NCBI GenBank assembly: GCA_019113175.1
Contig: DXHY01000047.1
Location: 22,218-86,217, forward strand
DNA length: 64,000 nt
Direction: 5' to 3'
DNA from: Candidatus Eisenbergiella stercoravium
Lineage (GTDB): Bacteria; Bacillota; Clostridia; Lachnospirales; Lachnospiraceae
Under the pieces are notes generated by a model. The model saw nothing but the letters and a program-made list of their open reading frames with translations, was not told where the DNA came from and made no database searches. Every line of letters starts with the position of its first letter. The first letter of the stretch is position 1. Positions 42,210 through 50,035 of the stretch are shown here, piece by piece. A program made the position numbers and the translations under genes.

Positions 42210-42229
42210 ACAGTTCGAATTCGGACTGT
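42210..42229 (+). promoter_or_regulatory. Second operator-like palindrome
   Basis: A 20-base inverted repeat, ACAGT and ACTGT ends around the core CGAATTCG with one mismatched pair. It shares the CGAATTCG core with the promoter-spacer palindrome and lies near the expected transcription start. Confidence 0.7.
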
Positions 42230-42324
42230 AAAAGTGCAGAAACTCAGCACGCGTATTACGCTATCTGCCGGGAAAATTCTCTGAAAAATTTTTCTGCACA
42301 GCCATAAGAACGGGAGAAAAGGTC

Positions 42325-42795
42325 ATGGACAATTATCAGGAAGCAATCCGGAAACTGACTCTGACAATGAACCGAATTGACGGGCTTTATTATCAGGCAG
42401 CCAGGAAGCTTGGCGTAAAAGACAATACGTTAGCCATCTTCTACGCTCTCGACGACGGACAGTCCCATTCCCAGAAACAGCTGTGCGAGGAATGGCTGAT
42501 CCCGAAGACCACGATTAACACAATTGTAAAGGAACTGGCTGCCGAAGGGTACCTGACTCTGCATATAGAAAAGCATACCCGCGAAAAAACGATCTGTCTC
42601 ACTCCGGAGGGAAGAGAGTATGCCGCCGGTCTTCTTAAACCGCTTTACCAGATGGAGGATGCGGCCATCCGCCAGACTCTGCTGAAGCATGGACCAGCCT
42701 TTGTTCAGGCGTATGCCGATTTTGCAGAAAACCTGAGAAATGGATTTGACCGTATTTTCGAAATGTCCGACATAGAACAAAACGAAGAAAGGTAA
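42325..42795 (+). CDS. MarR-family transcriptional regulator
   Basis: Winged-helix repressor of 156 residues. The DNA-binding core reads CEEWLIPKTTINTIVKELAAEGYLTL, followed by the wing KHTREKTICLTPEGREYA, as in MarR/SlyA proteins. The N- and C-terminal helices for dimerisation are present. A ribosome site (GGGAGAAAAGG) precedes the ATG. It is five bases upstream of the MATE transporter gene and almost certainly controls it and itself. Two CGAATTCG palindromes in the promoter region are the likely binding sites. The ligand, probably a transported drug or metabolite, is unknown. Confidence 0.92.
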   Translation: MDNYQEAIRKLTLTMNRIDGLYYQAARKLGVKDNTLAIFYALDDGQSHSQKQLCEEWLIPKTTINTIVKELAAEGYLTLHIEKHTREKTICLTPEGREYAAGLLKPLYQMEDAAIRQTLLKHGPAFVQAYADFAENLRNGFDRIFEMSDIEQNEER

Positions 42796-42800
42796 GAAAC

Positions 42801-44171
42801 ATGGACTCCAAGTATTTATTCTCCAGTGTAGCACCGACAAAACTGTTTTTTATCGCCGCCATCCCCGGCGCAATCAGCATGCTGGCTTCTGCCCTGTACC
42901 AGCTTCTTGACGGCATCTTTGTGGGCAGGCTTCTGGGCGATACCGCCTTTGCGGCGCTGAATCTTGCCATGCCCTTCGTGATCATCAACTTTGCTCTTGC
43001 GGACCTGATCGGCGTCGGCTCCTCCGTGCCGATCTCCATCAGCCTCGGGGAAAAAGAGGATGAGGAAGCAAATAATATATTCACCTGCGCTGTCCTGATG
43101 ATCATCGGCGCGGGCATCATTGTAGGACTGATCCTGTTTGCGGTAGCGCCTCTTCTGATCCGTCTGATGGGCGCGGAAGGAGAATTCGCCGTTTTCGCGG
43201 TTCAGTATCTCCGCGTCTATGCTATCTGCTCTCCCGTTACCACCATCGTATTTGCCATGGATAATTATCTGCGCATCTGCGGACAGATCAGGGGAAGCAT
43301 GTACCTGAATATTCTCATGTCCGTTTTGAGCGCTGTTCTGGAGTTCCTTTTCCTCGGCGTTCTCGGCTTTGGCATCTGGGGCGCTGCGCTTGCTACCTGC
43401 CTTGGCATGATGGTCTGCGCGCTCATTGCCCTGTACCCCTTCCTTCGCGGAAAGTTTCTGCTTCGTTTCAGGCGGCCCCGCTTTTCTCTGCGGCTGATCC
43501 GTCAGATCATTTCCTGCGGAAGTCCGAACTTTCTGAATAATATTGCCGGACGTATCACCTCTATCCTGATGAACGCCATCCTGCTGCGCGTCGGAGGAGA
43601 AAACGCGGTTTCCGTTTACGGGATTCTGATGTATGCGGACGGCTTCATACAGCCCCTGCTTTACGGCATGTGCGATTCGCTCCAGCCTGCGGTGGGTTAT
43701 AACTGGGGTGCGGGCAATTACCGCCGTGTGAGCGCCATCGAACGGTGCTGCTTCACGGCAAGCGGCATTCTCTCCGTCCTGTCCGCCATCGTCCTCTTCC
43801 TTTTCCCCGGCCAGATCACCCATCTGTTCGTCGGAGGAGACAGCGTCGAGCTTCTTATGATGGCGGAGGGCGCGGTGCGTCTCTTTGCGGCCACCTATCT
43901 GACGAGATGGTTTTCCTTTGCCACACAGAGCTATATGCTCGCGGTAGAAATGCCGGTTTCCGCTTCCATCGTTTCCGTTTCCACCGCCCTGCTCTTTCCC
44001 GTGATTCTCATCGCCGTTCTCTGGCCTCTGGGACTTACGGGCATCTGGCTGAATTTTGCCGGGACCGCTCTGCTGGCCGCCATCCTGTCCCTGTTCCTCC
44101 TTGGCAGATTTCAAAAGGAAATGAAAAGAAGAATGGAGGCGTCTTCCGCAGGAGAAGCATTGCAGGAATAA
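42801..44171 (+). CDS. MATE-family efflux transporter
   Basis: Multidrug or metabolite exporter driven by Na+ or H+, 456 residues with 12 membrane segments. MATE markers are IPGAISMLASALYQLLDGIFVGRLLG at the N-terminus, ALNLAMPF, and in the second half FLNNIAGRITSILMNAIL and QPLLYGMCDSLQPAVGYNWGAGNYRR. The sequence is closest in feel to the DinF/VmrA-type branch common in Clostridia. It is translated right after the marR gene (AAAGG ribosome site overlapping the marR end) and terminated by a hairpin before the convergent response regulator. Confidence 0.93.
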   Translation: MDSKYLFSSVAPTKLFFIAAIPGAISMLASALYQLLDGIFVGRLLGDTAFAALNLAMPFVIINFALADLIGVGSSVPISISLGEKEDEEANNIFTCAVLMIIGAGIIVGLILFAVAPLLIRLMGAEGEFAVFAVQYLRVYAICSPVTTIVFAMDNYLRICGQIRGSMYLNILMSVLSAVLEFLFLGVLGFGIWGAALATCLGMMVCALIALYPFLRGKFLLRFRRPRFSLRLIRQIISCGSPNFLNNIAGRITSILMNAILLRVGGENAVSVYGILMYADGFIQPLLYGMCDSLQPAVGYNWGAGNYRRVSAIERCCFTASGILSVLSAIVLFLFPGQITHLFVGGDSVELLMMAEGAVRLFAATYLTRWFSFATQSYMLAVEMPVSASIVSVSTALLFPVILIAVLWPLGLTGIWLNFAGTALLAAILSLFLLGRFQKEMKRRMEASSAGEALQE

Positions 44172-44203
44172 ATAACATACAGGAATAAACAACATAAAAC
44201 AGT

Positions 44204-44268
44204 AAACGGGGGTGCCTTTCATAACTGTTTCCAGTCGAAAACATCCCCGTTTTCAATCGTTTTTTTTG
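44204..44268 (+). terminator. Terminator after the MATE gene
   Basis: Arms AAACGGGGGTG and CATCCCCGTTT (about 27-base loop), then TTTCAATCG and a run of eight T. The large loop lowers confidence in the pairing. Confidence 0.55.
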
Positions 44269-44295
44269 TTCTGTCACTTTTTTTGCTTCGGAGCC

Positions 44296-45006
44296 TTACG
44301 CACCGGAGCCTTTTTCTGCGCTTCTCCCGGTATTCCACCTGTAGCCCATACGTCGCACGGTTACAATCTTCTCAGGCATGGCAGGATCATCCTCAATCTT
44401 CGCGCGCAATCTCCGGATATATACGGTAAGCGTGCTGCTGTTGATATAGTTTTCCTCACGGTCCCAGAGCCTTCCCAGAATCTGTTCCGGAGAAAGGACG
44501 ATATCCGGATTTTCCATAAACAGGCACAGCAGCCGGTATTCCCCGGCCGTCAGCTCGATCCGCTCCTGCCCCCTAAAGACTTCCTGCCTTAACAGGTCCA
44601 CCCGGATTCCATTGGACTTCAGCCCGGTGTCTTCCTGTTGAAAATTGCCGCCTCTTCGTAGAAGCGCATTTACCCGCGCCAGAAATACGGCCAGCTTGAA
44701 GGGCTTGGTGATATAATCATCGCCGCCCAGATCAAGCCCCATGATGATATCCGTCTCCTCGTCGGCCGCCGTGAGAAACAGGACCGGCACCTTCGACGTT
44801 TTCCGGATGCTCCTGCAAAGCTCATAGCCCGAGCCGTCAGGAAGGGAGACATCCAGAATCACCAGATCGTATCCGCCGTTCTGCCATTTTTTCTCCGCCT
44901 CGGAAACGCTTCTCGCCACATCCGGCTCATATCCCTGCTTTTTCAGAGCGAAGGTGAGGCCGCCGGCCAGGCTCAGATCATCTTCCACAAAAAGAATTCG
45001 TTTCAT
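44296..45006 (-). CDS. OmpR-family response regulator without a partner kinase
   Basis: DNA-binding regulator of 236 residues. Receiver: FVEDDLSLAGGL, phospho-acceptor Asp in LVILDVSLPDG, and Lys in DDYITKPFK. Winged helix: TAGEYRLLCLFMENPD, SSTLTVYIRRLRAKIE and RRMGYRW. In relatives a histidine kinase gene normally overlaps the RRMGYRW end; here the frame runs into a 12-residue tail (NTGRSAEKGSGA) and stops, and the convergent MATE gene follows. GGAGGTG before the ATG at 45006 fixes the start. A nested-hairpin leader separates it from ygiQ. It may answer to a distant kinase or be a remnant of a lost pair. Confidence 0.92.
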   Translation of the reverse strand: MKRILFVEDDLSLAGGLTFALKKQGYEPDVARSVSEAEKKWQNGGYDLVILDVSLPDGSGYELCRSIRKTSKVPVLFLTAADEETDIIMGLDLGGDDYITKPFKLAVFLARVNALLRRGGNFQQEDTGLKSNGIRVDLLRQEVFRGQERIELTAGEYRLLCLFMENPDIVLSPEQILGRLWDREENYINSSTLTVYIRRLRAKIEDDPAMPEKIVTVRRMGYRWNTGRSAEKGSGA

Positions 45007-45017
45007 TTTCACCTCCA

Positions 45018-45126
45018 CGCCGAAGCGTTGCTGAGGCACGCGCGCCGAACCTCCAGTTCGGCGTCTGCGCAAGAATACAAATCCCGTTATGGGATTTGTA
45101 TTCTCGGGATTTGCGACGCTTCGGCG
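45018..45126. repeat. Nested hairpin element upstream of the orphan regulator
   Basis: Outer 14-base arms CGCCGAAGCGTTGC (45018-45031) and GCGACGCTTCGGCG (45113-45126) enclose two stems. These are GCCGAAC/GTTCGGC (45044-45062) and a perfect 14-base pair AGAATACAAATCCC/GGGATTTGTATTCT (45072-45104). Architecture is like that at 21136-21221. Confidence 0.75.
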
Positions 45127-45136
45127 CAAATCCTGA

Positions 45137-45168
45137 ATGAAAAATGCGCTATCGAGCGCATTTTTCAT
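45137..45168 (-). terminator. Hairpin over the YgiQ stop codon
   Basis: Perfect 14-base arms ATGAAAAATGCGCT and AGCGCATTTTTCAT around ATCG; the ygiQ stop codon lies in one arm. A degenerate relative with the same GCTATCGAGC centre occurs at about 58201-58234. No T-run follows, so it may be an RNA-protecting hairpin rather than a true terminator. Confidence 0.5.
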
Positions 45169-47177
45169 TTTTCTCCCGTTTTCTTCTGATGCACATTCCG
45201 GATGGTTTTCTTTCTGCGCGACTCCGGCTGACGGGCTTCCCGCCTGTCCGTCCCAGGCCGTACGCTGTCCGTCCGCCTTCCCTTACCGGCCATCCGGCCA
45301 CTCTTTCCGGTCTGTCCGGCCCGCTCTGCCGTCTTCCGGCCGCTGCCGTCCCTGCCGCCGCCCGCCCGGCTTCTCTCTTCCTTCCGGGGGCGGATCAGGC
45401 ATTTCGGGCCGAAGCCGATCAGATCCGTCCGTCCGGCCTTTGTAAGAGCTTCATACACAAGGTCATAGTTTTTAGGATTCCGGTACTGGATCAGCGCACG
45501 CTGCATGGCCTTTTCATGGGGATTTTTGCAGACATAAACCGGCTTTCCATCCCTCGGATCAATTTCCGTATAATACATGACAGTGGACATGGTGGACGGC
45601 GTGGGATAAAAATCCTGCACCTGCTCCGGCATATAGCCCAGATCCCGCAGATATTCCGCCAGCGCCACAGCCTCCTTCAGGGTGGAGCCTGGATGGGAGC
45701 TCATCAGGTAGGGCACCAGATACTGCTTCAGCCCCAGCTCCTCGTTCAGCCTGGCGTATTTTTTCCGGAACTTTTCATAGACCGCGTTTTCGGGCTTTCC
45801 CATCCTTTTGAGCACTGCGTCGCAGATGTGCTCCGGAGCCACCTTGAGCTGACCGCTCACATGATACTGCACCAGCTCCCGGAAAAAGGTATCGTCCGGG
45901 TCCGCCAGCAGATAGTCGAAACGGATTCCGGAGCGGATGAACACCTTCTTCACACCCGGAAGCGCCCGCAGGGAACGCAGAAGCTCAAGATAATCCCTGT
46001 GATCCGCGTTCAGATGAGGGCAGGGCTTCGGGAACAGGCACTGCCTGTTTTTGCATACGCCGCGCACCAGCTGATCCTGGCAGGAAGGGGCGCGGAAATT
46101 GGCCGTCGGCCCTCCCACATCGTGAATGTAGCCCTTGAAATCCTTATCCTGAACCAGCTCCTTCGCCTCCTCCAGAATGGACTCATGGCTTCTCACCTGC
46201 ACCGTGCGTCCCTGATGGAAGGTCAGGGCGCAGAAGCTGCAGCCGCCAAAGCATCCCCTGTTGCTGATCAGCGAAAATTTGATCTCCCGGATCGCCGGAA
46301 CACCGCCCTGGCTCTCATAAGAGGGATGGTAGGTGCGCATATAGGGAAGGGCGTATACATCGTCCATCTCCTGCATGGTCAGAGGCTTCTGCGGCGGATT
46401 CTGTACCACATACACCCCGCCGGGATAGCCCTCCATCAGCACATTTCCATTGATGGGGTCCGTATTGTTGTGCTGAACGAGAAAGCTGTCCGCATATTTT
46501 TTCTTATCCGCCTTCATCTCCTCATAAGAAGGAAGCCGCACGCCGCCGTATACCTCATCCGGCTTCTTCGTCTTATAAACGGTTCCCGCCACAAAGGTGA
46601 TATCCTTTACAGCAATGCCGGAAGCGAGCGCATCCGCGATTTCCACAATGGACTTTTCTCCCATCCCATAGGAAATCAGATCCGCCTGACTGTCCAGAAG
46701 GATGGAACGTCGGAAGGAATTGCTCCAGTAATCGTAATGGGCCATTCTGCGCAGGCTGGCCTCAATTCCACCCAGAATGATCGGAACATCTTTGTAGGTG
46801 CGGCGGATCAGATTTCCATAGACCACAGCCGCATGATCAGGCCGTTTTCCGGTTTTTCCTCCCGGCGTATACGCATCCTCCATCCTTCTTTTTCCGGAAA
46901 CATAATAGTGATTGACCATGGAATCCATGTTCCCGGAGGAGACGAGGAAGGCGAGCTTCGGCCTTCCGAATACGTCGATGCTCCCCTCGTCCTTCCAGTC
47001 CGGCTGGGAAATGATGCAGACGCTGTAGCCGTGCGCCTCCAGCACGCGGCTGATGATGGCATGCCCAAAGGAGGGATGATCCACGTATGCGTCCCCGATG
47101 ACATAGACAAAGTCCGGCCTGTCAATCCCCCTCTCTTCCATCTCTTTTCTTGTTACCGGCAAGAATCCCTTCGTCAT
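45165..47177 (-). CDS. YgiQ-family radical SAM protein
   Basis: Radical SAM enzyme of about 670 residues with unknown reaction. The N-terminal YgiQ domain opens GFLPVTRKEMEERG and IGDAYVDHPSFGHAI. The Fe-S cluster motif is NRGCFGGCSFCAL (CxxxCxxC). Downstream are IHDVGGPTANF, three further Cys pairs around CKNRQCLFPKPCPHLN, and FYPTPSTMSTVMYYTEIDP. The last 70 residues are very Arg/Lys/Gly-rich (RSRAGGGRDGSGRKTAER), a disordered basic tail that could bind nucleic acid. The start at 47177 has AAAGGAAACGGA upstream; the frame extends 24 codons further. Homologues are annotated as YgiQ in many bacteria. Confidence 0.92.
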   Translation of the reverse strand: MTKGFLPVTRKEMEERGIDRPDFVYVIGDAYVDHPSFGHAIISRVLEAHGYSVCIISQPDWKDEGSIDVFGRPKLAFLVSSGNMDSMVNHYYVSGKRRMEDAYTPGGKTGKRPDHAAVVYGNLIRRTYKDVPIILGGIEASLRRMAHYDYWSNSFRRSILLDSQADLISYGMGEKSIVEIADALASGIAVKDITFVAGTVYKTKKPDEVYGGVRLPSYEEMKADKKKYADSFLVQHNNTDPINGNVLMEGYPGGVYVVQNPPQKPLTMQEMDDVYALPYMRTYHPSYESQGGVPAIREIKFSLISNRGCFGGCSFCALTFHQGRTVQVRSHESILEEAKELVQDKDFKGYIHDVGGPTANFRAPSCQDQLVRGVCKNRQCLFPKPCPHLNADHRDYLELLRSLRALPGVKKVFIRSGIRFDYLLADPDDTFFRELVQYHVSGQLKVAPEHICDAVLKRMGKPENAVYEKFRKKYARLNEELGLKQYLVPYLMSSHPGSTLKEAVALAEYLRDLGYMPEQVQDFYPTPSTMSTVMYYTEIDPRDGKPVYVCKNPHEKAMQRALIQYRNPKNYDLVYEALTKAGRTDLIGFGPKCLIRPRKEERSRAGGGRDGSGRKTAERAGQTGKSGRMAGKGRRTDSVRPGTDRREARQPESRRKKTIRNVHQKKTGEK

Positions 47178-47267
47178 TTCCGTTTCCTTTCCTTTCAGCC
47201 GTTCTGTGCGGGCCGTCATCCGCACCGGTTTTCGGGCGGTATGCTGCATGTACCATAACGCATGCGC

Positions 47268-48791
47268 CTACTGCCCCTCATCATGTGGCATGTCTATCAG
47301 TTCTGTATAATCCGCAATGTAATAATCCGCCAGCCTGCGCAGCTGTATTTCCGGCGTCTGACACCAGTCGTCCTTCACCGCGCAGACCCGCATTCCCGCC
47401 GCCTTTCCTGCCCTGATTCCCGGCTCGATGTCCTCAAATACCAGGCAGCGCAAAGGATCTGAACCGAGCCTTTCCGCCACGGCAAGATAGATGTCGGGAG
47501 CGGGTTTTCCCTTACCCACCTCACAGCTGGTGAGGATGCAGGAAAAAGCGTCCTTCAGTCCCCGGGCGCCGATCACCCCTTCCACCAGCTGCCTGGAATT
47601 GCTTGTGGCGATGCCAAGCTTCCATTTTTTCTTCCGGCACGCTTCGATAAACTCCCGCGCCCCTTTTTTCAGGGGAACCTGATGCAGATATTTCTCCTCC
47701 GCCATCCGGTTCCAGTCTTCCTTGATCTTCTCCACGCTGTCCGGGATGCCGAAGCGCTCCTTAAAATATTCCGCAGTTTCCGTAAAGCTCATCCCGTCGA
47801 TGTCGCCCTGAAGCCGCTCATCCAACTGAATTCCGTATCTTCCCAGATATTCCACGTCAATTTCCGGCCAGACCCACATGGAATCCACCAGCGTACCGTC
47901 CAGATCGAAAATCACGGTATCGATGCCGGAGAGCATCTCCCGCACGTCAGAAAATGTCCCATCCTCGGAGAAAGGACTCACGCAGCTGCCGTTTTCCTCC
48001 GCCCCGGTCCTTTCTGAGCAGGCTGTCCGGGCTTCGTCCTCTTTTGTTCCGGCAAGTTCCAGCGCAACCAGCTCCTCCCGTGAAAGGGGACGGAATTCTC
48101 CCACAGGAAGGGTATTTCCCAAAAGCAGCGGTCCCATGGACACGCGCCTGAGATAGGTCACCGTTCTTCCCTGACTCTGCATCATCCGCTTCACCTGATG
48201 GTACTTCCCTTCCGTGATGGTGAGAAGACAGGCCGCACGGGATTCCGCCGCGCATCCTTCCAGCTTCGCCTCCCGGATTTCGGCAGGTCTGGTGCGCTCC
48301 TCTTCCCCGATATCCACACCCTCACGAAGCCTGTCGCAGGCCTCTTCGGAAAGCGTTCCATCCGTTTCCACATAGTAGGTCTTCTTCACATGCCTGGCCG
48401 GAGAAAGCAGACGGTGCGCAAGAGCGCCGTCATCTGTGATCAGAAGCAGCCCCTCCGTATCCTTATCCAGCCTTCCCACCGGAAACAGATCCCTCCTCAG
48501 CAGGACGTTCTCCGGCTCCCTTTCCCTCATCCAGTCCAGAACCGTCCTGCCATGGCCGTCCCTGGTGGCGGACAGCAGCCCCGAAGGCTTATTCATCAGA
48601 AAATATACGTTTTTCGCATAGGAAATAAGCCGTCCGTCCACGCAAACCTGAACGCTCTTTTCATCCACCTTCCTGGCCGGGTTCTTCTCCGGACACCCGT
48701 CCACGCTGACGCGTCCCTTACGCAAAAGTTCCTTCACTTCGCTCCTGGTTCCTTCTCCCATCTCGCATAAATAACGGTCCAGACGGATCAT
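47268..48791 (-). CDS. Fusion of RsuA-type rRNA pseudouridine synthase and HAD phosphatase
   Basis: Single frame of 507 residues with two enzymes. Residues 1-245: S4 RNA-binding domain (MIRLDRYLCEMGEGTRSEV), then an RsuA/RluB/E/F synthase core with the catalytic Asp in GRLDKDTEGLLL and GKYHQVKRMM. A Ser/Glu-rich linker of about 45 residues follows. Residues 290-507: HAD-IA phosphatase like beta-phosphoglucomutase, with DLDGTLVDS (nucleophile Asp), IATSNSRQ, GKGKPAPDIY and FEDIEPGIRAGKAAGM. A helical cap lies between the first two motifs. The GGAGGAAG ribosome site and uninterrupted linker argue for a real fusion. Substrate of the phosphatase is unknown; a nucleotide or sugar phosphate is usual. 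Confidence 0.9.
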   Translation of the reverse strand: MIRLDRYLCEMGEGTRSEVKELLRKGRVSVDGCPEKNPARKVDEKSVQVCVDGRLISYAKNVYFLMNKPSGLLSATRDGHGRTVLDWMREREPENVLLRRDLFPVGRLDKDTEGLLLITDDGALAHRLLSPARHVKKTYYVETDGTLSEEACDRLREGVDIGEEERTRPAEIREAKLEGCAAESRAACLLTITEGKYHQVKRMMQSQGRTVTYLRRVSMGPLLLGNTLPVGEFRPLSREELVALELAGTKEDEARTACSERTGAEENGSCVSPFSEDGTFSDVREMLSGIDTVIFDLDGTLVDSMWVWPEIDVEYLGRYGIQLDERLQGDIDGMSFTETAEYFKERFGIPDSVEKIKEDWNRMAEEKYLHQVPLKKGAREFIEACRKKKWKLGIATSNSRQLVEGVIGARGLKDAFSCILTSCEVGKGKPAPDIYLAVAERLGSDPLRCLVFEDIEPGIRAGKAAGMRVCAVKDDWCQTPEIQLRRLADYYIADYTELIDMPHDEGQ

Positions 48792-48870
48792 AAGTCTTCC
48801 TCCTCATTCTTTCCGGTCATTCCGGAACGTTCTCCATCATAGATTGATAAAAAAGACAGCGGAGGCACCC

Positions 48871-50031
48871 ATGAGAGAACATCGGCTCTACAGACCGAAA
48901 AGCGTTTCCCTGAAGGCACGGCTTCGCACTGCAAGAAAGGCTCTGCTGTTATGCCTTTTCACTGCACTCACCCTTTCCATGCTTCTGGAAAATGAAAAAG
49001 CGCTGACACTCTCCCTCACAGGGCTGAATCTGTGGTTTGAAAAAATGATTCCGACCCTTCTGCCCTTTATGATCCTTTCCGGAATTCTGATCCGCATGAA
49101 CCTCTCCGACAGCTTTGCCCGCCTGTTCGCTCCGCTGCTCCGGCCGCTCTTCGGCCTGTCCGATTCCTGCCTTTATGTACTCGTTATCGGCTTTCTCTGC
49201 GGCTTCCCCATGGGCGCCCGTGTGACGGCGGAAAGTCTGCAGCACGGCAGGCTGACGCACAGGGAAGCGTCCCTGATGCTCGCATTCTGCAACAACATCG
49301 GGCCCATCTATTTTTCCGGCTTCGTGCTCACCCTTTTTCCCGTCCCCTGCCCCTGGCCGTTCTGGGCAGGTATGTATCTTCTTCCGCTGCTTTACGGCCT
49401 CATCCTGCGCTGGACCTTTTACCGGGACATTCCGCCCTGTACCGGGAGTGCCGTGCCGGCTTTTTCCGGGAAGGCCTTTCTTTCCCTCCTGCATGCAGCT
49501 TCCCTTCCCGCTGCAACGTCACCCCGTCCCGCTGCGTCCTCTGCTGCCGGGAAAGTCTCCGCTGTCCGGGAAGTCTCTGCTGTCCGGGAAGTCTCCGCTT
49601 CTGCACCGGTCTCCGGCGTTTCAAAGGGAAAAGGCCGCGCCGGAAGCTTTCGGCGGGCACCGTCTCTGCTGGAACAGACGCAGGCGTCCATCACCTCTGC
49701 GCTCATCTCCATCGCCTCTCTCGGCGGTTATATGATCCTGTTTAACCTGATGAACCTCATTCCGGACCTTCTGCTCCCCGCCCGGGCGAAAACAGTGCGT
49801 TCTCTTTGTGCCTGCATTCTGGAAATCACCAGCGGCCTGTCGGGGCTGGGGCCGGAGAACGCATTCTGGGGCTTTGTTCTGCTCCCCTTCGGCGGGCTGT
49901 CCTGTATCGCACAGACCTACAGTATGATCCGGGAAACGAACCTTTCCCTGAGACAGTATGTCTGCCATAAATGTGCCCAGACGCTGCTCGCTTTTCTATA
50001 TTACGCCGCCCTTTTTCCCGTTTTTTTCTGA
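48871..50031 (+). CDS. ylbJ: YlbJ-like sporulation membrane protein (nucleoside-recognition/Gate domain)
   Basis: Integral membrane protein of 386 residues with about eight membrane segments. The first half shows LTGLNLWFEKMIPTLLPFMILSGIL, PLLRPLFGLSDSCLYVLVIGFLCGFPMGARVTAE and MLAFCNNIGPIYFSGFVL, matching the YlbJ pattern of Gate-domain proteins needed for spore formation. A cytoplasmic loop of about 60 residues contains 18-nt repeats (Ser-Ala-Val-Arg-Glu-Val). The start at 48871 is chosen for GGAGG six bases upstream. In many Firmicutes ylbJ follows coaD; here it is convergent with a nearby amidase gene but still close to coaD and rsmD. Confidence 0.82.
   Translation: MREHRLYRPKSVSLKARLRTARKALLLCLFTALTLSMLLENEKALTLSLTGLNLWFEKMIPTLLPFMILSGILIRMNLSDSFARLFAPLLRPLFGLSDSCLYVLVIGFLCGFPMGARVTAESLQHGRLTHREASLMLAFCNNIGPIYFSGFVLTLFPVPCPWPFWAGMYLLPLLYGLILRWTFYRDIPPCTGSAVPAFSGKAFLSLLHAASLPAATSPRPAASSAAGKVSAVREVSAVREVSASAPVSGVSKGKGRAGSFRRAPSLLEQTQASITSALISIASLGGYMILFNLMNLIPDLLLPARAKTVRSLCACILEITSGLSGLGPENAFWGFVLLPFGGLSCIAQTYSMIRETNLSLRQYVCHKCAQTLLAFLYYAALFPVFF
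49543..49596 (+). repeat. Three 18-nt coding repeats in the ylbJ-like gene
   Basis: Units GCTGCCGGGAAAGTCTCC, GCTGTCCGGGAAGTCTCT and GCTGTCCGGGAAGTCTCC encode Ala-Val-Arg-Glu-Val-Ser. They are akin in sequence and period to the topB repeats at 26800-26930. Confidence 0.75.
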
Positions 50032-50035
50032 TCTC

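Noticed and set aside
45144..47258. 704-codon open frame antisense to the YgiQ gene
   Set aside because: The opposite strand encodes a full radical SAM protein; the antisense frame has no motif and no good ribosome site.
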